DNA of 64,000 nucleotides from JAKLQR01 sp963753165 (GCA_963753165.1 CAVWBP010000002.1:1-64000), one strand, 5' to 3'. Shown: positions 35,368 through 43,755, counted from the first letter of the stretch. Numbers and translations are program-made. The notes: generated by a model not told the origin, from the letters alone.

Positions 35368-35559
35368 GTGGGAACCTTTATTGTTACAGTTGACAAAGAT
35401 AAGTGCGATGGCTGTGAGGAATGCGTGAATAATTGTCCTGTCGGCGTTTTTCAGCTTACAGACGGAAAATCAGATCCTTTTCAGGCGGACTTATGCGAGG
35501 GATGTGAAACCTGCGTCAGCGTTTGTCCGACAGGCGCAGTAACACTGAAAGAGCAGTAA
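35368..35559 (+). CDS. 2[4Fe-4S] ferredoxin of the dsr region
   Basis: This 63-residue ferredoxin has two clusters: CDGCEECVNNCPVGVF and CEGCETCVSVCPTGAV. It starts with GTG at 35368 behind a full AAGGAGGTG ribosome site. It lies 91 bp after dsrP and 26 bp before a strong terminator, so it closes the dsrMKJOP transcript. It is a plausible electron donor to DsrAB (whose ferredoxin domains are intact) or to sulfite-linked enzymes; this is inferred from place. Confidence 0.9.
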   Translation: MGTFIVTVDKDKCDGCEECVNNCPVGVFQLTDGKSDPFQADLCEGCETCVSVCPTGAVTLKEQ

Positions 35560-35585
35560 AATTTAGCAGCATGTTCGAATACAGC

Positions 35586-35622
35586 AAAAGGGGATGCTGG
35601 AGAGGCCAGCATCCCCTTTTTT
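35586..35622 (+). terminator. Strong rho-independent terminator ending the dsrMKJOP-ferredoxin unit
   Basis: A 15-bp perfect stem AAAAGGGGATGCTGG/CCAGCATCCCCTTTT with a 5-nt loop runs into a T6 tract. It is the strongest terminator in the window and works on both strands. Confidence 0.92.
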
Positions 35623-35698
35623 GCGTCTTCCCTGCGCATCCTTTCCCTGAGTTATGTTGCCGGGATGCCGCGGTGGTTCATGCCGGACAGGAGGCTTT

Positions 35699-36265
35699 CT
35701 GGAAGAATTTCTCTCGAAATATGGATACATCGCAATATTCATACTGACCTTCTTCGAGGGTGAAAGCGTGCTCATCGCAGCAGGATTCCTCGCTTTCAAC
35801 GGATACCTGAATGAATTTGCGGTAATCCTCGTCTCTTTCGCAGCTTCATACATAGGACACGGCACCTTTTTCCTTATCGCCCTCTATAAGAGAGAGGCTT
35901 TCCTTGGATTGATCCAGCGATTTGTCAAGGTGAACCTGCTGAAGCTTGAGGCGCTTATGGCAAAATACGGAGTTGCCGCAATATTCATAAGTCAATGGGT
36001 ATACGGCTTCAGGCTGCTGAGCGCCGCGGTGCTGGGGCTCTCACGCATGGGGACTGCAAAGTATTTTACGTTCATGCTCCTGAGCTGTCTCCTGTGGGCA
36101 ACGATATGCACTTACGCAGGCTATTTCTTTGGCGCAACACTGGAGCGCCTGCTTGGAGATATTGAGCGGTATGAAAAATATATTGCGGCTGGTCTCCTGA
36201 TCGCAGGATTGCTCGTCTGGCTTATCCGGGATGTCAGGAAGAAGAGGGCTAACCCTTTTGAATAA
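35699..36265 (+). CDS. DedA-family membrane protein
   Basis: This DedA (SNARE-associated) family protein has four or five membrane helices. LEEFLSKYGYIAIFILTFFE is followed by GESVLIAAGFLAFNGYLN, then FISQWVYGFRLLSAAVLGLS with the conserved Arg, and a C-terminal helix ending in KKRANPFE. DedA proteins are lipid transporters that aid undecaprenyl-phosphate or phospholipid flipping. Homology starts at LEEF, where only a CTG (35699) lies correctly behind an AGGAGG site. The ATG at 35654 gives 15 unlikely extra residues. The start is therefore uncertain, possibly through an error. Its 3' end overlaps tusA by 17 bp. Confidence 0.85.
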   Translation: MEEFLSKYGYIAIFILTFFEGESVLIAAGFLAFNGYLNEFAVILVSFAASYIGHGTFFLIALYKREAFLGLIQRFVKVNLLKLEALMAKYGVAAIFISQWVYGFRLLSAAVLGLSRMGTAKYFTFMLLSCLLWATICTYAGYFFGATLERLLGDIERYEKYIAAGLLIAGLLVWLIRDVRKKRANPFE

Positions 36266-36497
36266 ACAGCTCCCAGTAACCGTTCTCAATCTTTACCGAT
36301 TCAAAATCATATCCACGCTTGTCACAGTACCGTGGAATAGAATCTTCTGCGGTGTCGGCCGAATCACAGAGAATTTTCAGTATCGACCCCTGTGGAAGGG
36401 TCTCCATCATTTTCTTTACGAGCACGATGGGATAAGGACACGATCTGCCCTGCACATCAAGGGTTTCTGCCGGGGTTTTTGATTGTAAGTCTGACAT
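36249..36497 (-). CDS. tusA: TusA-family sulfurtransferase, second copy
   Basis: This 82-residue TusA/SirA-like carrier has the active Cys in LDVQGRSCPYPIVLVKKMME (Cys-Pro-Tyr-Pro) and the typical KILCDSADTAEDSIPRYCDK helix region. It is convergent with and overlaps the dedA gene. Together with the TusA/DsrE2 pair at the window start, it suggests a persulfide-relay function around the dsr genes, though tRNA thiolation or molybdenum-enzyme maturation are equally possible roles. Confidence 0.88.
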   Translation of the reverse strand: MSDLQSKTPAETLDVQGRSCPYPIVLVKKMMETLPQGSILKILCDSADTAEDSIPRYCDKRGYDFESVKIENGYWELFIQKG

Positions 36498-36705
36498 TCT
36501 GTTTTCTTCCTCCCGTTTGTAACAGAGTAAAGAGCGTGATACCAGAAATGTTCTGTTTTCCTTCCCCCCGAATCTGTACAGTTATACCTTGCCGGATGCG
36601 ATTTCGTCAATACAAAAATGTCGATCATGTCAAAAATCTCGATTATCAAAAGGCTTTCAGGTAGTGTCAAGAATATTCCATGGCGATCAAATGAATTTCA
36701 AAAAT

Positions 36706-36787
36706 CCCCTCCTTTCCAAGGAGGGGTGAGGGGAGGTTTTGAGTATTCTTTAAAAACCCCTCCACCCTCCCCTTGCAAAGGGGAGGA
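36706..36787. repeat. Dispersed G/C-block palindromic repeat, copy 2
   Basis: The palindrome CCCCTCCTTTCCAAGGAGGGG is followed by TGAGGGGAGG, an AT spacer, ACCCCTCCACC and CCTCCCCTTGCAAAGGGGAG. It matches copies 1 and 3 in layout. It lies in the gap before the HIT gene; the remaining 200 bp after tusA hold no gene that I can see. Confidence 0.75.
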
Positions 36788-36870
36788 TGAAAAATAATAA
36801 GGGTAGCTGCACTTGCTCCTTGTCGAGATGCTATAATGATATTCTAAAAGAGAAATGGAGGTTCAACCCT

Positions 36871-37212
36871 ATGGGATGCTTATTCTGTGAAATTATTGAA
36901 AGGAAACGGCCTGCTAAAATCGTATATGAGGATGCACAGGTGATGGCTTTTGATGATATCCACCCCCAGGCTCCGGTCCATACCCTCATAATACCCAAAA
37001 AGCACATCGCTACGAACCTGGATCTGCAGGAGGAAGACCTTGGACTTGTCGGGCATTTATTCCAGATCGCGAACCGGATTGCATTGGAAAAGGGGATTGC
37101 TGAAAACGGCTTCAGGCTTGTGATGAACTGCAATCGTGATTCAGGGCAGACAGTTTTTCATGTGCACCTTCATATACTCGGAGGACGTCTTATGCACTGG
37201 CCGCCGGGGTAG
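36871..37212 (+). CDS. HIT-family nucleotide-binding hydrolase (Hint type)
   Basis: This 113-residue histidine-triad protein begins GCLFCEIIERKRPAKIVYED. It carries APVHTLIIPKKHIATNLDL and the catalytic triad HVHLHILGGRLMHWPPG. Hint proteins hydrolyse AMP-lysine or AMP-amine linkages. The ATG at 36871 follows GGAGG; the open frame further upstream is not coding. It is an ordinary stand-alone gene. Confidence 0.93.
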   Translation: MGCLFCEIIERKRPAKIVYEDAQVMAFDDIHPQAPVHTLIIPKKHIATNLDLQEEDLGLVGHLFQIANRIALEKGIAENGFRLVMNCNRDSGQTVFHVHLHILGGRLMHWPPG

Positions 37213-37274
37213 AAAAATTACTTCTCACCTGGGGTTATTCATAAACCCTGTCAATGTCTGAGGAAGTTTGTGAA

Positions 37275-38966
37275 TTAAGCGGGATTGCACCCTAACGCAC
37301 GATGGCAGGCCGCCCTGTAGGGTGATATCTGAGGAGAATCCGGGAACCTGTCAAAGCATTGCAGCGCCTTCGTATAATGTGTCAGGTTCATATGGCTTAA
37401 CCCTTGGCAGAGGGCCAGTTGGTCACTTGCGGGAAAGTGTTTCTCCCCTTCAGCGAGTAGCGCTATCGATTCTTCGTATTTTCCCTGTTTCTGTTTGAGA
37501 ATACCAAGCCCAAGGTAAGCCCGGTGATCAGGGAAGTACGAGAGAGCCCTTCTGAACAACCGTTCCGCAACCCCCTCTTTATCCGGGATTGCATCTACTG
37601 CAGCGTAGTCCCCGTGACTGAAGGTCATCCCCAGCCTCGAAAGGAAATCAGCATGGCTTTCGTGAAGATCTTCCCTGTCAGCAAGCGAGATCGCATCTGC
37701 AAACCCGGGAAGACCGCGGTAATATTCTGTCCGGAGTTTCCCTCCGAAGGACAGGATCATGTCTTCCGGCAGTTTCTGATCGGTCTCGCAATACATGATA
37801 TCCTCGATCCTCTCTAGCCAGATGTTGTCCCCAAGCTTTGTTCTCTGTTGAAAATCTTCATATAACGCAGTTCCGGGGAAGATATCGAGAATATAGGAAA
37901 CCATACTCAGCGGACGGATCTCGCGCATGAGGTCCACTGTTTCCTGTATAGTCTCCTCTGTTTCGCCCGGCGACCCGTAGATAAAATAAGCCCGTGGCAG
38001 TATGCCGTACCGGGTGGTCAGGGCGAAAGCCATTTTGATATCTTCGGCCCTGATATTCTTGCAGAGAGTCTGTCTGATTTTTTCCGACCCGCTTTCAACT
38101 CCATAGCTGATCTGGATGCACCCTGCTTTTCTCATCCAGCAGAGCATCTCCTCACTCACACAGTTCACCCGTGAAATGGCGAACCATGAAATTTTAAGGC
38201 CCTTTGCCACTATCCTTTTACAGATATCGATTACGCGGTCTTCTTTCATGGTGAACGTATCGTCCGAGATATAAAAAAAAGAAATGCCTTTGCGGGAGAG
38301 CTGTTCCAGTTGCGCAACGAAGTACTCAGGCGAGTGGAATCTGACCCTCCGTCCCCAGAACTGCGGTGATCCGCAGAAGGTGCAGTTGGAGGGGCAGCCG
38401 CGTGAAGAGGAAACGTGCGGGAAAGTAAAGAATTTTGACGGCATCGGCAACTGGTCAAGGTCTCTGACAAATTCAGCAGCCGCAGTCTTTACAGGCGTTT
38501 TCCCTTTGCGGTAGGCGATCCCCTTGATTCCGGGGATTTGGTCATCCTCTCCCTTTTCAAGACACCTGACCAGATTGAGAAAGCTGTATTCCCCTTCACC
38601 CAATACAATGTAGTCTATTTCCCCGAAATTCCTCAACAGATGTTCCCATAGGAATGTGGCGCCGATTCCGCCGAATACAATTCTGACCTCAGGCAGAAGA
38701 TTCCTTGCTATTCTTGCGATGTCAATCCCGCCCCATCGGTTCGCATGCACAAGAGAGAATCCTATGATATCGGGGGTTTTCTCTCTGAGTATTGCCTCAA
38801 TTTCCCCGGGCGTTTTGTTGATGTCATGCCAGTTCAGTACCTCGACGTCATAGCCGTGTTCCTTCAGCAGTGCGCCGACATAGTAAACGCCGATAGGCAC
38901 CACACCGGCATCCTCGGCCTGAAGCCTGTCATCAAGGAAATAAGGATAGATAAGGAGTATATTCAA
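37275..38966 (-). CDS. B12-binding radical SAM protein with TPR tail
   Basis: This 563-residue protein has an N-terminal cobalamin-binding domain (residues 1-140; GVVPIGVYYVGALLKEHGY, then PDIIGFSLVHANRWGGIDIA). A radical SAM domain follows with the cluster motif SSRGCPSNCTFCGSPQFWG, GISFFYISDDTFTMKEDRVI and YFIYGSPGETEETIQETVDL. The last 120 residues hold two or three TPR-like repeats (AERLFRRALSYFPDHRAYLG and LKQKQGKYEESIALLAEGEK). The class includes methyltransferases and oxidoreductases on unactivated carbons; the substrate is unknown. It stands alone between HIT and a secreted hypothetical. Confidence 0.85.
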   Translation of the reverse strand: MNILLIYPYFLDDRLQAEDAGVVPIGVYYVGALLKEHGYDVEVLNWHDINKTPGEIEAILREKTPDIIGFSLVHANRWGGIDIARIARNLLPEVRIVFGGIGATFLWEHLLRNFGEIDYIVLGEGEYSFLNLVRCLEKGEDDQIPGIKGIAYRKGKTPVKTAAAEFVRDLDQLPMPSKFFTFPHVSSSRGCPSNCTFCGSPQFWGRRVRFHSPEYFVAQLEQLSRKGISFFYISDDTFTMKEDRVIDICKRIVAKGLKISWFAISRVNCVSEEMLCWMRKAGCIQISYGVESGSEKIRQTLCKNIRAEDIKMAFALTTRYGILPRAYFIYGSPGETEETIQETVDLMREIRPLSMVSYILDIFPGTALYEDFQQRTKLGDNIWLERIEDIMYCETDQKLPEDMILSFGGKLRTEYYRGLPGFADAISLADREDLHESHADFLSRLGMTFSHGDYAAVDAIPDKEGVAERLFRRALSYFPDHRAYLGLGILKQKQGKYEESIALLAEGEKHFPASDQLALCQGLSHMNLTHYTKALQCFDRFPDSPQISPYRAACHRALGCNPA

Positions 38967-39377
38967 CTAATTCCCTGGATTTGCAAGGTGGTATGTGAGA
39001 GAATCATGGTGCCGAAGGAGGGACATATACCTTGAGATACACTCCTCCAGACACTGCTAAGTTCATAATTGTTAATTATAAACTAAAATCAAGTAATTCT
39101 AAAAGGCCCTGTTTATGAATATACTTTAGTCTTTGTGATGAGATTAAAGATACTTCGTAGAAGCAATTTATTGCTATATCAGACTTTTATGTTAGCAGGA
39201 GGGTAAGAGAAAATAGGAGACGTTGATTTATAGTGTTTTATTGAATGCATTGAGGGCCAAACCTTAATTTTTCATTTTCTCAATAACGATAATCAGAAGA
39301 AGAATATTTTTCCTGGAACAAATTAAGCATTCCGGTTGTCTAAATAACCAGAGGCCAAAAAAGAAAGGAGAAAGAAT
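38967..39377. other. Intergenic region without recognised features
   Basis: This gap of 411 bp lies between divergent genes and is AT-rich in its right half. No hairpin with a T-tract, tRNA or small coding frame is supported. It probably contains promoters for both flanks, but none matches the consensus well by eye. An AGAAAGGAG ribosome site ends it at the next start. Confidence 0.5.
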
Positions 39378-40169
39378 ATGAGATCCTTAAAGTTTTTAGT
39401 GGTTTTGGTTATGCTCTTGGGTTTTTCCGCGCAAGCGTGTGCGCATCACAGAGGAGGCAATGTGGACATTAGGATCGTTCCTGATAAAGGAGGTCAGTTC
39501 ACGACGATACCGTTTGAGAACTATTTTTCAGGACAGACACATATTATCAAAAAGTATCTTGAGGCGCGGAAAGGAGAAAACTACAGTATTGTTGTAAGGA
39601 ACACAATGGGTGAAAAAATCGGCCTTGTCGTTGCTGTTGATGGACGCAATATCATATCGGGGGAAAAGTCGTATCTCAGGAATAATGAGATGATGTACAT
39701 AGTTGGGCCTTACGGTTCTGTGAAGCTCGAAGGATGGAGGACTGATGATGATACCGTACACAAGTTCTTTTTCACTGATGTGCATGATTCTTACTCGGTA
39801 AGGACATTTGGCGATACATCTGCAATGGGAGTAATTACTGTTGCTGTTTTTCGTGAAAAGGACAGGCCCGCGATTTTTTTTGACAAAACTCTCAGAGAGC
39901 AGTCACCTGCGCCCTCGGCAGGAGCACCTGGAAAGAGTGAATCGAAGAGATACAGGAACGAATCTGCAGGGACAGGGTTTGGCGATGGGAGATATTCGCC
40001 TGTAGTGAGGGTTGAGTTTGAGCCTGAACGCATCCCGCATGAAAAGATACTTGTGAAGTATGAATGGCGCGATGTCCTTTGCAAAAAAGGGCTTCTTAGT
40101 TGTTGGCAGGAAGAGGACAACAGGCTCTGGGATGAATATGGTTATGCGCCTTTTCCTCCGGGGTACTGA
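39378..40169 (+). CDS. Secreted conserved hypothetical protein
   Basis: This 263-residue exported protein has a signal peptide ending AQACAHH (residues 1-24). Its core includes YSIVVRNTMGEKIGLVVAVD, GRNIISGEKSYLRNNEMMYI and TFGDTSAMGVITVAVFRE. I recall this family as unnamed secreted proteins in Nitrospirota and Deltaproteobacteria, usually with this two-part beta-rich layout. A Pro/Ser linker near residue 175 leads to a charged C-terminal part with two Cys. It is monocistronic with its own terminator. Function unknown. Confidence 0.75.
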   Translation: MRSLKFLVVLVMLLGFSAQACAHHRGGNVDIRIVPDKGGQFTTIPFENYFSGQTHIIKKYLEARKGENYSIVVRNTMGEKIGLVVAVDGRNIISGEKSYLRNNEMMYIVGPYGSVKLEGWRTDDDTVHKFFFTDVHDSYSVRTFGDTSAMGVITVAVFREKDRPAIFFDKTLREQSPAPSAGAPGKSESKRYRNESAGTGFGDGRYSPVVRVEFEPERIPHEKILVKYEWRDVLCKKGLLSCWQEEDNRLWDEYGYAPFPPGY

Positions 40170-40269
40170 AATACAAACAGGTTAAGGTTGAGGCTGATGC
40201 AAACTACACAATGCTTCACTTTTACTGGAGCATGAAATTTTGAAATCCCTGAAGCAATCAATATAAAAT

Positions 40270-40297
40270 AAGGGCTTGGATTAACCAAGCCCTTTAT
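40270..40297 (+). terminator. Terminator after the secreted hypothetical
   Basis: The perfect 10-bp stem AAGGGCTTGG/CCAAGCCCTT has a 5-nt loop and is followed by TATAATTT. It lies about 100 bp after the stop codon. Confidence 0.8.
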
Positions 40298-40398
40298 AAT
40301 TTCCATATTGTTATTGAGTACGGTATCAAAAAACAGTCAAAACGGATCTTTTATAAACGAAGAATCCAGCCTGTATGCTCTGTGTTCGATTATTTGGG

Positions 40399-40932
40399 TT
40401 AATGAATATCAAAACCATGCCCGCCTCGGACACACCAGATAAAGCGTGAACTATATTTATTGTCTGTTCCAGAATTTCCTGAAGCAAAATCAACATACCA
40501 TACATGCAGATTGTTCTTTGGATTGATATTAATTGTCCAATACCAGCCCATTTGTATATTACCGAAAGGGTGTCCGCTCGGAAGGGCGGGGTTGATGGTT
40601 GTAGTATCGACCAGAGAATTCAGTTCTTCGATGCTTGGAAGCCGCCATCCCTTACGTACTCCTACATTTCTTGTATAACAGTTTTCGATACCATCCAGCC
40701 ATGTCTGTGTAGCAGAAGAAGGGTCTTTTTCCCAGACAAGGCCGGTCTCTTTATCAAGAACAGCTGCACCATTGAGTACCACTGAGAATCTTTTATCAGC
40801 AGAAAGTGTCTGATCCCATGAAGGAAGAGTAATAATCTTACTCTTACCGCCAAAAGAAATTGCAGGCAACAATAAAAATGCCATAATTATAACAACTAAA
40901 ACTATCAGTGCCAGATTTTTTTGATAATTCAT
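40399..40932 (-). CDS. Exported DUF1566 (Lcl-type) protein
   Basis: This 177-residue protein has a signal peptide or anchor (residues 1-27) followed by a DUF1566 domain. RFSVVLNGAAVLDKETGLVW is followed by the characteristic RKGWRLPSIEELNSLVD, YWTININPKNNLHVWYVDFA and the closing FIWCVRGG. The fold is related to C-type-lectin-like and formylglycine-type modules and is often found on cell-surface or adhesion proteins. An AGGAGG-like site (AAGGAGGGT on the coding strand) precedes the ATG. Ligand unknown. Confidence 0.85.
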   Translation of the reverse strand: MNYQKNLALIVLVVIIMAFLLLPAISFGGKSKIITLPSWDQTLSADKRFSVVLNGAAVLDKETGLVWEKDPSSATQTWLDGIENCYTRNVGVRKGWRLPSIEELNSLVDTTTINPALPSGHPFGNIQMGWYWTININPKNNLHVWYVDFASGNSGTDNKYSSRFIWCVRGGHGFDIH

Positions 40933-41195
40933 CTTTTACCCTCCTTAAAAGAAGTCATTTTATTGATACTGACTGGGGAATTACCCCATTTCCTGCGATT
41001 GTCCGCATATCGGAGAAGCCCCATCTTTTGCATCCCCTCACCATGAATATTTTTACTTCAAAATAAAGTCCCAGAGCTGACTTGAAATAGAGCTTATATC
41101 CAAAAGATTTTACTTGTCAAGAAAATTAATAAAATGGGGTAGATGCCTTGAAATGTTTGCATATTGGCACTTGTAAACGAGGAATAAGTGCCTGA

Positions 41196-41378
41196 TCTGT
41201 AAGAGTGCATCTGGTGCAAAGGTATTCGGGATTGAAAAACGAAGAAATAGGAAAACTCTTTGGCTGGATACATTACAGTGCTGTCACCAAGGCGTCAGCG
41301 CGATTGAAGGAGAGAATGGGAAAAGAGCGACAGCTAAGCAAACGAGTGCTGGAGCTTATTTCTTATATCAAGACCTGA
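41196..41378 (+). pseudogene. C-terminal remnant of a RAYT-like transposase
   Basis: An open stretch of 60 codons without a start encodes YSGLKNEEIGKLFGWIHYSA, then VTKASARLKERM and ELISYIKT-stop. This matches the DnaA-like helix-turn-helix tail of REP-associated tyrosine (Y1) transposases. The catalytic N-terminal domain with its HUH motif is absent; the frame closes at a TGA at 41193. It is a decayed element, followed by a perfect terminator. It may relate to the palindromic repeats in this window, since RAYTs mobilise such sequences; that link is inference. Confidence 0.65.
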
Positions 41379-41397
41379 CACAGTCAAATTTCAACTG

Positions 41398-41431
41398 AAA
41401 AGCGGGATAGCTTTTTATCTATCCCGCTTTT
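41398..41431. terminator. Bidirectional terminator
   Basis: A 12-bp perfect stem AAAGCGGGATAG/CTATCCCGCTTT with an 8-nt loop has A and T tracts on its two sides. It separates the transposase remnant (+) from the convergent small secreted-protein gene (-). Confidence 0.85.
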
Positions 41432-41456
41432 CCATATAACAAGGTCAGCAGAAAAA

Positions 41457-41777
41457 CTACTTTACTGGAAGGGGAGGTTGACTGCTTCGATCACTCAAAC
41501 CTTGTCCCTTTCTCATATCATTACGATTCCTTTTCCCCTCAGCCTTATGTTTCATCCAACAACCACTGAGGTTGTCCTGGTCCTTTGCCATCTGCACGCA
41601 GGTCTTTTGCTGCTGAAGGTTCTCTATGCGCTCGTCAATGTTTTTGAGCTGATCAGCCTTTATCTGATCAAAGTTAACGATTGTTTCTTGCGCAGGCTGA
41701 ACTCCTTCGCTTGCGGATACTGATAATACAAATACTAATGATAGTACCACTACTACTGCAATGACTCCTGTTTTCAT
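41457..41777 (-). CDS. Small secreted coiled-coil protein
   Basis: This 106-residue protein has a signal peptide (ending LSVSASEG). A predicted amphipathic helix follows (FDQIKADQLKNIDERIENLQ), then a Cys pair (KTCVQMAKDQDNLSGCW) and a basic tail. The ATG at 41777 follows AAAGGAGG and is chosen over an upstream ATG. No family is recognised with confidence, but short periplasmic proteins with this helix-Cys-Cys pattern are common in these phyla. Function unknown. Confidence 0.65.
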   Translation of the reverse strand: MKTGVIAVVVVLSLVFVLSVSASEGVQPAQETIVNFDQIKADQLKNIDERIENLQQQKTCVQMAKDQDNLSGCWMKHKAEGKRNRNDMRKGQGLSDRSSQPPLPVK

Positions 41778-41961
41778 GCTTCCTCCTTTACCACAAACTA
41801 TATTTAGTTTGATATTCAAGCATACATAGAAACGCATGAAGATATAACGAAGGAAATGTGGAGAAAATATGAATAATTATGGAGGTATGAAGATTATCCA
41901 ACGTACTTATTGCCATTATTTAAAGTTTAATAGATGTTTGTGCCAGAAGAAAGTTTAGGTA

Positions 41962-42159
41962 TTATCCATTAAGTTCGTCAAGAGCATACTTTAACCCCTC
42001 AGCCCTTCCTTCCCAGTAGGCAATTTGATCACGAATTATCCATATCTGATAAGAATAATCTGGCTCTGTTTTTTCTGCTTGTTTCAGCCTTTCTGAAAGT
42101 TCCCGTTTCTTCATTAACGCTGCTTCGTATTCTTTAAGAATTCTATCAATATCTGTCAT
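41962..42159 (-). CDS. Small helical hypothetical protein
   Basis: This 65-residue, highly charged, all-helical protein (ILKEYEAALMKKRELSERLK and IRDQIAYWEGRAEGLKYALD) is probably a coiled-coil hairpin. No cysteines, signal or membrane segment. An AAGGAT-type ribosome site is weak. Homologues are not recognised. It lies alone between the secreted-protein gene and the receiver gene. Confidence 0.5.
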   Translation of the reverse strand: MTDIDRILKEYEAALMKKRELSERLKQAEKTEPDYSYQIWIIRDQIAYWEGRAEGLKYALDELNG

Positions 42160-42275
42160 ATATAATCCTTGTTGATCTCTTACCTATCAGTTGTACTGTG
42201 CACAATTATATCAGTGTTCGAGGGTGTTTGTATCAGGAAGAAAGTGAAAGGGTGCATAACAATTCAACGATGTTG

Positions 42276-42656
42276 TCAATGTTGCTGAAGCGCAATTTCG
42301 ATCCCTTGCTGAAGATCCCTTGTCTGAAATGGTTTCAGAAGATATCCAACAGGTTTTGTTGCCTTTGCTCTCTTCACTCTTGCATTATCTGAGTAAGCAG
42401 TAATATAAATAACCGGGATACCTAATTGCTCCTTTATCACTGTAGCCGCTTCTATGCCATCCATTGTTCCCTTTAAAACAATATCCATCAAAACTACATC
42501 AGGATTCATTTCTGTTGCCTTCTGAATAGCCTCTTCCCCTGAAACAGCTATCTTGATAGCATCGATTCCAAAGCTCTTTAAGCTCTCTTTGATATATCTC
42601 GCTATATTCCTTTCATCCTCAACGATCAATATCTTTGCTTTTTCTGTTTTCGTCAT
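42276..42656 (-). CDS. Stand-alone CheY-like response regulator
   Basis: This is a single receiver domain of 126 residues. KILIVEDERNIARYIKESLK holds the acidic pair, DVVLMDIVLKG the phosphorylated Asp, VIYITAYSD the Thr, and GYLLKPF the Lys. There is no output domain. The start at MTKTEKAK (42656) is preferred; an upstream ATG at 42683 also exists. Directly upstream sits the last 22 codons of a histidine kinase, so the receiver once followed its kinase in an operon. Confidence 0.85.
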   Translation of the reverse strand: MTKTEKAKILIVEDERNIARYIKESLKSFGIDAIKIAVSGEEAIQKATEMNPDVVLMDIVLKGTMDGIEAATVIKEQLGIPVIYITAYSDNARVKRAKATKPVGYLLKPFQTRDLQQGIEIALQQH

Positions 42657-42669
42657 TGATATGTCCTTT

Positions 42670-42738
42670 TTAGCATTTGGCAATTGTAATCACAAATTTC
42701 GTTCCATCATTGGAATCAAACTCGATACTTCCACTCAT
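42670..42738 (-). pseudogene. C-terminal stub of a histidine kinase
   Basis: Twenty-two codons read SGSIEFDSNDGTKFVITIAK-C-stop, the typical end of an HATPase_c domain. The stop overlaps the possible upstream start of the receiver gene. Upstream of the ATG the frame closes at once (TAA), and no more kinase sequence is seen in 42740-42928. The kinase was deleted, leaving the receiver. Confidence 0.6.
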
Positions 42739-42928
42739 AGGTTACATACTTCATAGCTAAAAATGAAATTAATAATTTGCATATGGAAAAGAACATATTG
42801 GGAGTGTCGAGTAAAGGAAGGAAGTGAAAAGTTGACTTTCAAGAAGGAGTCATCACCGAGAGTATATTTTGTGCACGAAGAAACAGGATATTTAACAAAT
42901 GCAACTGGTTGAAATTGAAGCGAATTTT

Positions 42929-43014
42929 TGGTGCCGAAGGCGGGATTTGAACCCGCACGGGTTTCCCCACACGCCCCTCAAACGTGCGTGTCTACCAGGT
43001 TCCACCACTTCGGC
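42929..43014 (-). tRNA. tRNA-Leu(GAG)
   Basis: A class II tRNA of 86 nt including an encoded CCA. The acceptor strand GCCGAAG pairs with CTTCGGC. The anticodon stem CACGT/GCGTG holds a loop TTGAGGG, giving anticodon GAG. A long variable arm (GGGGAAACCC-like) and the T-loop GGTTCAAATCC are clear. It sits in a 150-bp gap before the SurA-like gene. Confidence 0.95.
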
Positions 43015-43080
43015 CCAGATTACTATGCTACTACAAAAAACAGAGGGTTTTCAAGACAGATAATCAGTGGGTAAGACAGA

Positions 43081-43755
43081 TCAGGCAATGAGTTCTTTCC
43101 TGACTTTTACTTTTATTCTTTTCTTATATCCCTCGATGTATGACTTGAGCGCTTTCTCTTGCTTGTCATTCCGTATCGCCTGGCTGAGCATCTTTGCAAC
43201 CTCTTCGTTCCCGGATGCCTGTGCTGTCTGCATGTCGGTGTCTGTTACATCCACTGAAAGCTCTATAAAGCGGGTGATTTTAGTCATAAGCAGTTCCTGA
43301 CGTTTTACCCCTTCAAACATTTCGGGAGTCAACCTGTTCAGCCTGAGCCTGTTCAGGTAAACGTCCTTATCGAAAACGCCGTTCTTCAGAAAAGCGGGTT
43401 CCCGTTTGATTGCTTCCTGCAGTTCCTCATCACTCACTGTCATGCCTGCTTCCTGCGCTACGATGAGGAGGACCTTTTCGTCAACCAGCGAATCGAGGAC
43501 ATTTTCCTTAAGGTTCAGTTTCTTCTCCATCTCCTCGTCAAACTTATCTTTATAGATGTCCCTGTAGAATCTGTATATCCTGTCGTATTTTTTCCAGTAA
43601 TCGTCTTTCGTTATCTTGTATTTCCCCACCTCTGCAACGATTTCCGCCGGTCCTGTCTTGTCTACAGTGCCGACACCCCAGAATATGAAGGTTAAGATAA
43701 CAATGAAAAAAAGAACATAAAAATATCTCGCGTGCTTCCGCATTGACTGGAGCAT
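43081..43755 (-). CDS. SurA/PpiD N-domain periplasmic chaperone without PPIase domain
   Basis: This 224-residue protein begins with an uncleaved membrane anchor (residues 5-30, YFYVLFFIVILTFIFWGVG). A SurA_N-type chaperone domain follows (VAEVGKYKITKDDYWKKYDR, LDSLVDEKVLLIVAQEAGM, FLKNGVFDKDVYLNRLRLNR). The parvulin PPIase domain of PpiD or SurA is absent, so it ends at about 60% of the smallest family members. It is probably a chaperone for exported proteins. Its start is 4 bp after the stop of the Nudix remnant. Confidence 0.8.
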   Translation of the reverse strand: MLQSMRKHARYFYVLFFIVILTFIFWGVGTVDKTGPAEIVAEVGKYKITKDDYWKKYDRIYRFYRDIYKDKFDEEMEKKLNLKENVLDSLVDEKVLLIVAQEAGMTVSDEELQEAIKREPAFLKNGVFDKDVYLNRLRLNRLTPEMFEGVKRQELLMTKITRFIELSVDVTDTDMQTAQASGNEEVAKMLSQAIRNDKQEKALKSYIEGYKKRIKVKVRKELIA

